A DNA stretch of 64,000 bases from Actinernus sp. WN-2022 (taxonomy: Eukaryota > Cnidaria > Anthozoa > Actiniaria > Actinernidae), in contig JAOWCC010001634.1 of the NCBI GenBank assembly GCA_030867875.1, positions 35,359,867-35,423,866 of the forward strand, written 5' to 3'. The position numbers and the translations under genes are program-made. This document shows, in pieces, positions 60,301-64,000 of this stretch (positions within the stretch are counted from its first letter, which is position 1; the number at the start of each line of letters is the position of its first letter). The notes beneath the pieces were generated by a model that saw only the letters and a program-made list of their open reading frames with translations, was not told where the DNA came from and ran no database searches.

Positions 60301-63300
60301 TATATTTATTGTGACGCCCCACGTGGAAACCAGCCTACTGTTGTAGTGGCTAGCGTACGGAAATATAGTTATATGTATGTATGTATGTACACACATCCAT
60401 TACGCAATAATGTAATTCATAGGCGCATAGCCTCTCGCATTACCGCACACATTTAGTCCGTATCATAAAAATAACCTTGTGAAGTGCATTTGAATAATTC
60501 ATATAGAATTTGCGCTATATAAATGAATACCTTTACCGTTTTTTCACATCCCGCACCCCTCACGCATTACCACACACCGTCTCGCATTACTGTACCGTCG
60601 CACACCCCTCGCGCATTATCACACACCGTCTCGCATTACTGCACCGTCGCACACCCCTCACGCATTACCACACACCGTCTCGCATTACTGCACCGTCGCA
60701 CACCCCTCACCGCATTACCACACACCGTCTCGCATTACTGCACCGTCGCACACCCCTCACCGCATTACCACACACCGTCTCGCATTACTGTACCGTCGCA
60801 CACCCCTCACGCATTATCACACACCGTCTCGCATTACTGCACCGTCGCACACCCCTCACGCATTACCACACACCGTCTCGCATTACTGCACCGTCGCACA
60901 CCCCTCACCGCATTACCACACACCGTCTCGCATTACTGTACCGTCGCACACCCCTCACGCATTATCACACACCGTCTCGCATTACTGCACCGTCGCACAC
61001 CCCTCACCGCATTACCACACACCGTCTCGCATTACTGTACCGTCGCACACCCCTCACGCATTATCACACACCGTCTCGCATTACTGCACCGTCGCACACC
61101 CCTCACCGCATTACCACACACCGTCTCGCATTACTGTACCGTCGCACACCCCTCACGCATTACCACACACCGTCTCGCATTACTGCACCGTCGCACACCC
61201 CTCACGCATTACCACACACCGTCTCGCATTACTGCACCGTCGCACACCCCTCACGCATTACCACACACCGTCTCGCATTACTGCACCGTCGCACACCCCT
61301 CACGCATTACCACACACCGTCTCGCATTACTGCACCGTCGCACACCCCTCACGCATTACCACACACCGTCTCGCATTACTGCACCGTCGCACACCCCTCA
61401 CGCATTACCACACACCGTCTCGCATTACTGCACCGTCGCACACCCCTCACGCATTACCACACACCGTCTCGCATTACTGCACCGTCGCACACCCCTCACG
61501 CATTATCACACACCGTCTCGCATTACTGCACCGTCGCACACCCCTCACGCATTACCACACACCGTCTCGCATTACTGCACCGTCGCACACCCCTCACGCA
61601 TTACCACACACCGTCTCGCATTACTGCACCGTCGCACACCCCTCACGCATTACCACACACCGTCTCGCATTACTGCACCGTCGCACACCCCTCACGCATT
61701 ATCACACACCGTCACGCATTTACCGCACACATTGCACACCCCTCGCGCATTACCGCACACGTCGCACACTCCTCACGCATTACCGCACACATCGCACACC
61801 CCTCGCGCATTACCGCACACATCGCACACCCCTCGCGCATTACCGCACACGTCGCACACCTCTCACGTATTACCACACATCGCACACCCCTCACGCATTA
61901 CCGCACACCTCTCGCGCATTACCGCACACGTCGCACACTCCTCGCGCATTACCGCACACATCGCACACCCCTCGCGCATTACCGCACACATCGCACACCC
62001 CTCGCGCATTACCGCACACATCGCACACCTCTCACGTATTACCACACATCGCACACCCCTCACGCATTAACGCACACACCGCACACAGCCTGAGTTAAAA
62101 GCAGATAGTGTACTGATTGAATAATTTTGCTGCCAAATTATAAGTGCTATTTGCAATATGAGCGACCGAATTGTATCGGATTTACAATGGCGAGCCGTTA
62201 CGCGAGCTATTATGTGGACGCGAATATTGTAATGTACTTAAGGTAGGACTGGAGGCAATTTTTGGAGAAATAGAGTGTTCCCAGGAGCCCATTACCAGGA
62301 GCGTCCATCTCCCATACTAGGTCTGTGAGTCAGCGTATGACCGGATTGAGCAATATTTACAACAGATCTCACGGGAGTTCACGTGCCCACACTTTGGGAA
62401 TCCAATCAAACCATAGTCAGGACAATGCAGCGTTAGTAAAATCACCTAAAAGAACAATAGATCATTCTTAATCTCGATAATTACGGCAAGCATATGCACT
62501 ATCGCAGCAGAGTCAGAAGGCAGTTACCCGAAAAACATGTTCTAAAAATAGCTCCAACCGGTCATACGCTGACTCACGGGTATAGTATATATGGACGCTC
62601 CTGGTAATGGGCTCCTGTTGTCATGTAAACCGGTCATACGCTGACTCACGGGTATAGTATATATGGACGCTCCTGGTAATGGGCTCCTGAGTGTTCCTTA
62701 GAATTCAAAAACCTGATGTTTTGTAGAAGAATTTACTTTTTTAATACAAAATATACTACTCTGGCGGTTGAGGAATATCGTTACAACTTATTTCGTACAT
62801 TGGTACAGAAACGATAAGATGACCTCAAATAAAGTAGATTGAGAAGTAGTTACTCAGTCAAAAGAGGGGAAAATAGCTATTTTCGTATGATACGAAAATA
62901 AAACAGGGCGCTCATTGCATGACAGCCTTTGATGAACTTGTAATGTATGAGAGTCTTTGATGAACTTGTACTGTATGAGAGTCTTTGATGAACTTGTACT
63001 GTATGAGAGTCTTTGATGAACTTGAAATGTATGAGAGTCTTTGATGAACTTGTAATATATGTAAAATTGAACAATATTGTGAAATTGATGAAAAGCGTAA
63101 AATAAGAATTCGGCGCTATAGTTTGTGCACAAAAACAGATGCCATAATGTAGAGACGGTCTGTATGCATCAAGACAGGAGTTCTACTTTGACAATTTGCC
63201 CCAGGGCAGGACAGGTCAGTGAACGGTTGCAAGACGTCCCTCATACTAATGCTAGCGTAGTTGGTATGTTTAACTAGTACAGGATTCTAATTAGCTTAGT

Positions 63301-63757
63301 TAGTATTCTGTAGTATTTGAGACCGAATACTAATAGGCTAACTACAATCTTGTATCAGGTTTACCGGGGTATCCATGTGACTTGAATGCAGTATTTAGAT
63401 TGGTTATCACCTTTATGAATTAGTAATGAATTTTGAAAGAAATAGTGATTACGACTCCATTCTTTCAACAGCAATGGTTGGGACATCAGATATTCCGGAC
63501 TGGTAAGTCTGATGAACTTTTAATAATTAAAAATTGTATTTTAAAATTGTGCAGAATATCGCAAACTAGGTTGTCATTGAGAAACAAATCGAGCAGTATA
63601 ATTGTATGCCCATGACACGCTTGTCTACTATTGTACTGTGTTCTTTTAACTCAGGTGCTTTGAGGAGAATGCATTAGATTTTAACTACGAACTCGTACCA
63701 GATGCTGAGACGTACGCTAAACTGCTCGCCAGTAGCCCTATTATTCATGCGAAGAAG
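29907..63757 (+). CDS. APEH: APEH: acylaminoacyl-peptide hydrolase, 23 exons seen, 3' end outside window
   Basis: APEH is a cytosolic prolyl-oligopeptidase-family serine peptidase removing N-acylated residues from peptides. Exons: 29907-29927, 30290-30540, 31391-31484, 32065-32140, 32223-32327, 33008-33051, 33740-33877, 35118-35209, 35850-35890, 36421-36485, 38502-38558, 43151-43208, 44371-44471, 45195-45246, 48762-48844, 50552-50609, 56746-56817, 57304-57474, 59398-59486, 59728-59838, 59935-59983, 63472-63502, 63655-63757. All junctions are GT/AG and phases agree, giving 654 codons of an expected ~730. Landmarks: WTQRDLER (exon 2), YEEDWGEQ (exon 7), SGWWHDPYRLG (exon 8), HGGPH oxyanion motif at about residue 500, nucleophile Ser in GGSHGG at about 579, RNPVIN and TSDIPDWC. 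The N-terminal part is the beta-propeller and the C-terminal part the alpha/beta hydrolase. The catalytic Asp and His must lie beyond 64000. Exon 6 may start at 33008 or 33011. Confidence 0.95.
30589..30810. mobile_element. MITE with AGGGACC ends (intron 2)
   Basis: The left end AGGGACCATGCATCAACATA and right end TATGTTGATGGTCCCT are inverted. TTTTAGTGCCATGCTTAA pairs with TTAAGCACCTGGCACTAA. A relative lies at 44909-45048. Confidence 0.78.
33357..33389. repeat. (AAT)n microsatellite
   Basis: About 11 AAT triplets in APEH intron 6. Confidence 0.95.
33931..34160. repeat. Degenerate ACCTA-rich tandem repeat
   Basis: Short motifs such as TTGACCTAGTTT and GTAGGTTGATTTGGGTTGGG recur irregularly in APEH intron 7. 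Confidence 0.6.
34437..34944. mobile_element. Foldback MITE with ~170-bp arms (intron 7)
   Basis: The left arm starts ATTTTGATAGCTTATGAACC. The right arm is its inverse and ends GGTTCATAAGCTATCAAAAT. The arms share AAGAAAGTTTTGGTTT and CATAAAGTATTCACT blocks. The centre contains TGACGTC motifs. Non-coding. Confidence 0.82.
35330..35640. repeat. Dispersed repeat, copy 1
   Basis: It shares TTGGCGCTATAGTTTG, GCATCAAGACAGGAGTT and GGATTCTAATTAGCTTAG in the same order with 63080-63395. Ends are not defined by visible TIRs. Confidence 0.65.
36943..37400 (-). pseudogene. Psq-like HTH protein, C-terminal part
   Basis: The minus frame runs from about 37400 (LTDELLKGAQEELRKR) through three DPA repeats into LSFVHVRYAKVLDCIREN and HCSMRKAMQVMNVSRTTLRD, which reads as a psq/HTH-type DNA-binding helix set. 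It ends at 36943. Its 5' part is missing at the junction with the transposase remnant. The Met at 37272 is internal. It could act as accessory DNA-binding protein of the element; that role is inferred from position. Confidence 0.5.
37412..37628 (+). pseudogene. ISXO2/IS1595-type (Merlin) transposase, C-terminal fragment
   Basis: The frame reads VNHSRNFVDPNTGVHTNTIE then GLWGIVKRKFKQMNGT, the C-terminal signature of the DDE_Tnp_IS1595 family with the catalytic Glu in TIEGLW. A stop and one-base shift follow at about 37530. The next frame reads LPSYLDEFIWKRRHDNHF and ends at 37626-37628. The two N-terminal catalytic Asp residues are absent. Confidence 0.8.
37755..38100. repeat. Two minisatellites at the right end of the Merlin-like element
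   Basis: About seven copies of the 11-mer ACTTCACCGTT (37760-37838) are followed by about ten copies of a ~20-bp unit CGTTACATTACCGTGTCACG (37860-38095). A related array of GTGACACCGTAAACTAACGG lies near the left end (36668-36810). Confidence 0.9.
39130..41110 (+). pseudogene. LINE remnant (endonuclease-RT linker, RT and C-terminal parts)
   Basis: Frames in order read WARYKKLRLKVNKQVKECKA (linker), TNKAIGLDRISSRLLND, then QFGFRPRLSTE-like, VFLDVSKAF-like, and [20 protein letters not shown] (40177-40250). A YADDT-like block follows around 40275, then a C-terminal stretch near 40480-40760. Multiple stops and frame changes show that it is dead. It is a different copy from the intact LINE at 53172. 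Confidence 0.8.
41165..42042. mobile_element. TIR element with C/G homopolymer ends, 878 bp
   Basis: Ends AGTCAATTCCAAACCCGTGC are inverted at 41165 and 42042. Each is followed by a run of 18 or more C (or G), then GGGCCACCCC and repeated AAATGCCCC motifs. It is inserted in or beside the LINE remnant. Confidence 0.82.
42321..43077. mobile_element. TA-flanked MITE containing another MITE
   Basis: CCATGAAATTTTGGCGACAC at the left pairs with GTGTCGCCAAAATTTCATG at the right, with TA on both sides (42319-42320 and 43078-43079). TTTAGCGATTTT motifs repeat near both ends. A second element occupies 42660-43006. Confidence 0.8.
42660..43006. mobile_element. TTA-flanked MITE (Harbinger-type target), 347 bp
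   Basis: GGCCATCC...GGATGGCC ends with about 35-bp TIRs (TTTCCGTTTCTCATCG inside). TTA lies on both sides (42657-42659 and 43007-43009). Confidence 0.82.
43613..43808. mobile_element. MITE with CCGGAATA-type ends, clean copy
   Basis: TCGATTGACCGTATTCCGGA at the left pairs with TTCTGGAATTCATACGGTCA at the right. It is the same family as 5620-5963. Confidence 0.78.
43841..44118. repeat. 64-bp minisatellite, about 4.5 copies
   Basis: The unit includes CCATGGTATATAATGGACAA and AATTAAGTAGTTATACCCCC. CCATGG recurs at about 43846, 43910, 43975, 44039 and 44103. Confidence 0.93.
44909..45048. mobile_element. MITE with AGGGACC ends, 140 bp
   Basis: AGGGACCGTCGACATATTCT pairs with AGAATATGTCGACGGTCCCT. 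Related to 30589-30810. Confidence 0.83.
46868..47614. mobile_element. GAAGGGCTGTGTGC-family element, 5'-truncated, with nested insert
   Basis: 46868-46967 matches 8190-8290 of the longer family member. The right end is TTTTGCACACGGCCTTTC. It is split at its TTA by the element 46968-47562. Confidence 0.75.
46968..47562. mobile_element. TTA-flanked TIR element, 595 bp
   Basis: AAAGTGCCACTACGACGAAA pairs with TTTGATCGTAGTGGCACTTT. TTA lies at 46965-46967 and 47563-47565. No coding capacity recognised. Confidence 0.8.
47664..47932. mobile_element. TTAA-flanked MITE (piggyBac-type target), 269 bp
   Basis: AGGGGCTATGTAC and inverted CATGACATAGCCCCT form the ends. TTAA lies on both sides (47660-47663 and 47933-47936). 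Confidence 0.75.
49579..49840. mobile_element. Partial copy of the GTGCATATGA foldback family
   Basis: It begins AAAGTGCATATGAGCCTAAA and shares AAATAGTTGAATGGTAA and TTTATATTTCGAATATGCTA with 6447-6867. The right end is truncated. Confidence 0.7.
49870..50175. repeat. Cluster of TTTCTATAACTCTATAGAAA palindromes
   Basis: Three to four copies of a 20-24-bp palindrome occur in about 300 bp of APEH intron 15. Possibly the ends of small nested inverted-repeat elements. Confidence 0.65.
50725..51425. repeat. 75-bp minisatellite with internal hairpins, first block (~9 copies)
   Basis: Each unit has CTTGTTCTTATCTCACACC facing TGTGAGTAGAACAAG, then TACCGCTAATGATAAATACG and ACTGCGTCTGCGTATGTT. The length of 75 (25 codons) keeps frames open for over 120 codons, which I read as a by-product and not a gene. 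Confidence 0.93.
51430..52005 (-). pseudogene. 5'-truncated LINE 3' end inserted in the minisatellite
   Basis: The minus frame 51629-51952 reads WPLLSVRRECLRLNFMYKAS, later FSFFPRTVPIWNALPEDL, the typical C-terminal tail of CR1/L2-type RT proteins. Only this end is present, as expected for incomplete target-primed reverse transcription. It splits the minisatellite array. Confidence 0.82.
52006..52440. repeat. 75-bp minisatellite, second block (~5.5 copies)
   Basis: Same unit as 50725-51425, separated from it by the LINE fragment. The last unit degenerates to GCGTCTGCGTCTGCGCGCGC. Confidence 0.93.
52450..56540 (+). mobile_element. Near full-length LINE (CR1/L2-like)
   Basis: A T-rich 5' region (about 52450-53171) is followed by one long ORF and a short 3' UTR. 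A (TATGAAG)n tail of nine or so units (56475-56540) replaces poly-A, a habit of CR1/L2-group elements. The 5' boundary is approximate. Confidence 0.8.
53172..56381 (+). CDS. LINE ORF: signal-like N-terminus, 2A-like motif, endonuclease, reverse transcriptase (1069 aa)
   Basis: The protein nicks target DNA and primes reverse transcription there. Residues about 8-25 form a hydrophobic stretch ([18 protein letters not shown]). Residues 100-107 are DIELNPGP, the core of 2A-type ribosome-skipping peptides, which would separate a ~106-residue leader from the enzyme. The APE-type endonuclease spans about 115-345 ([29 protein letters not shown], SDHDL). RT spans about 565-850: [23 protein letters not shown] (D701), [14 protein letters not shown], and YVDD at 788-791 where most LINEs have YADD. 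The C-terminal tail ends [12 protein letters not shown]. No stops or shifts, so possibly recently active. The start is the first Met and gives the hydrophobic leader. Confidence 0.93.
   Translation: [1069 protein letters not shown]
57475..59081. other. APEH intron 18 sequence, non-coding
   Basis: It contains a 77-bp tandem duplication and dispersed short repeats; ends such as CCTTTTGCAGGAAACAGTCA (58375) and the inverse-like TGACCATGTCCTGCAAAGGA (59351) may bound a larger MITE of about 1 kb. No gene seen. Confidence 0.45.
58384..58537. repeat. 77-bp tandem duplication
   Basis: GAAACAGTCACGTGCTGATA ... GTGATTCCATGGGA is present twice, almost identical. Confidence 0.95.
59082..59246. mobile_element. 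TTAA-flanked MITE, 165 bp
   Basis: AGGCTCAGTACGGACCTTGA pairs with TCAAGGTCCGTACTGGGCCT, and arms extend through GATGCTTTGCGCGC. TTAA lies on both sides (59078-59081 and 59247-59250), piggyBac-type. Confidence 0.82.
60548..61717. repeat. 49/50-bp minisatellite, about 24 copies (intron 21)
   Basis: The unit comprises CGCATTACCACACACCGTCT and CGCATTACTGCACCGTCGCA plus CACCCCTCA. Variants alternate ACC/ATC, CTGC/CTGT and CTCAC/CTCACC. All three plus frames stay open because the unit has no stop triplets, so the 515-527-codon frames are artefacts. Confidence 0.95.
61718..62090. repeat. ~32-bp minisatellite derived from the adjacent array, about 11 copies
   Basis: Unit CGCATTACCGCACACATCGC plus ACACCCCT, with deletions in some copies. 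It shares CGCATTAC and GCACACCCCT with the 49-bp array, so one array likely arose from the other. Confidence 0.92.
62282..62689. mobile_element. hAT-type MITE with 8-bp TSD, duplicated right end
   Basis: CAGGAGCCCATTACCAGGAG and its inverse form the ends. AGTGTTCC flanks both sides (62274-62281 and 62690-62697). A ~75-bp right-terminal block with AACCGGTCATACGCTGACTC occurs twice (62557-62615 and 62628-62689). Confidence 0.82.
62926..63060. repeat. 28-bp tandem repeat, about 4.5 copies
   Basis: Unit GAGTCTTTGATGAACTTGTA plus CTGTATGA, near-identical copies. Confidence 0.93.
63080..63395. repeat. Dispersed repeat, copy 2
   Basis: The same ordered blocks as 35330-35640, including CGGCGCTATAGTTTG and GCATCAAGACAGGAGTTCT, with an extra segment in the middle. 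Confidence 0.65.
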
Positions 63758-63917
63758 GTATATTATTCATTAGGGCTCCACTAATGGGCTTTTGACACAC
63801 GGCGGCCATATTGGCTTGAAACAATAGGTTTCCCACGTGTAGCCTCGTACTGAGCAGTTTCAGAACGAGTTCGCGTGGAAAACAAAGGTTTTATACTCCT
63901 GGGATTAGACATGGCCG

Positions 63918-63984
63918 CCATGTGAATAAGGTCCATGTGAATAAGGTCCATGTGAATAAGGTCCATGTGAATAAGGTCCATGTG
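63918..63984. repeat. 15-bp tandem repeat, four copies
   Basis: Unit GTCCATGTGAATAAG. It follows ACATGGCCGCCATGTG, which resembles the CGCCATGTTGG arms at 5671-5745. Confidence 0.93.
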
Positions 63985-64000
63985 TACACCTGTTTATAAA

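Noticed and set aside
61712..62063. Cys-rich repeated minus-strand frames (MREGCAMCAV units), possible antisense peptide
   Set aside because: Product of the 32-bp minisatellite; no independent evidence.
60510..62093. 527- and 515-codon open frames
   Set aside because: They run through a 49-bp minisatellite lacking stop triplets in all three plus frames. There is no domain or splice support.

Overview
This is animal nuclear DNA. It is AT-rich and intron-rich, with canonical GT/AG splice sites, and very dense in small inverted-repeat transposons. The mix of transposons (Harbinger, Mutator-like, Merlin/ISXO2-like and Tigger-like elements, LINEs, a Copia LTR element, and a degraded DUF3504/Crypton-like ORF) together with the frequent TACATGTA palindrome suggests a cnidarian, most likely an anthozoan such as a coral or anemone. 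The phylum is an inference, not something the sequence proves.

Two host genes lie head to head. On the minus strand, UBE2N (the Ubc13 ubiquitin-conjugating enzyme) has five coding exons at 29473-29508, 29218-29319, 28940-29084, 16196-16336 and 9651-9688. Spliced in phase they give 153 codons. On the plus strand, APEH (acylaminoacyl-peptide hydrolase) starts at 29907. I could place 23 coding exons up to 63757 (654 codons, all phases consistent). The final exons with the catalytic Asp and His are beyond the window. The 398 bp between the two start codons is a likely bidirectional promoter and carries a hairpin with paired ETS-type cores.

Everything else is transposon-derived or unassigned. Region 1-9650 has no host gene that I can see. 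It holds a LINE fragment, a THAP-like remnant, a DUF3504-like ORF split by a 2.4-kb Mutator-like element with 9-bp target duplications, and several MITEs. The long UBE2N introns hold a 5.5-kb PIF/Harbinger element (open transposase, broken MADF partner), a Tigger-like MITE pair, and a 7.8-kb Copia element with matching 5-bp target duplications that was broken by three later insertions. The APEH introns hold many MITEs, a Merlin/ISXO2-like element with remnants of two oppositely oriented genes, a 3.6-kb nest of TTA-flanked and homopolymer-bearing elements, three LINEs and large minisatellites. One LINE has an intact 1069-codon ORF with a 2A-like motif.

The two host proteins act in different pathways: K63-linked ubiquitin chain synthesis and cytosolic removal of N-acylated residues. 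Their pairing here is best read as shared promoter architecture rather than a joint pathway. The most interesting leads are the 2A-containing LINE, the two-gene Merlin-like remnant, and the nested insertion histories that can be ordered by frame and target-site evidence.
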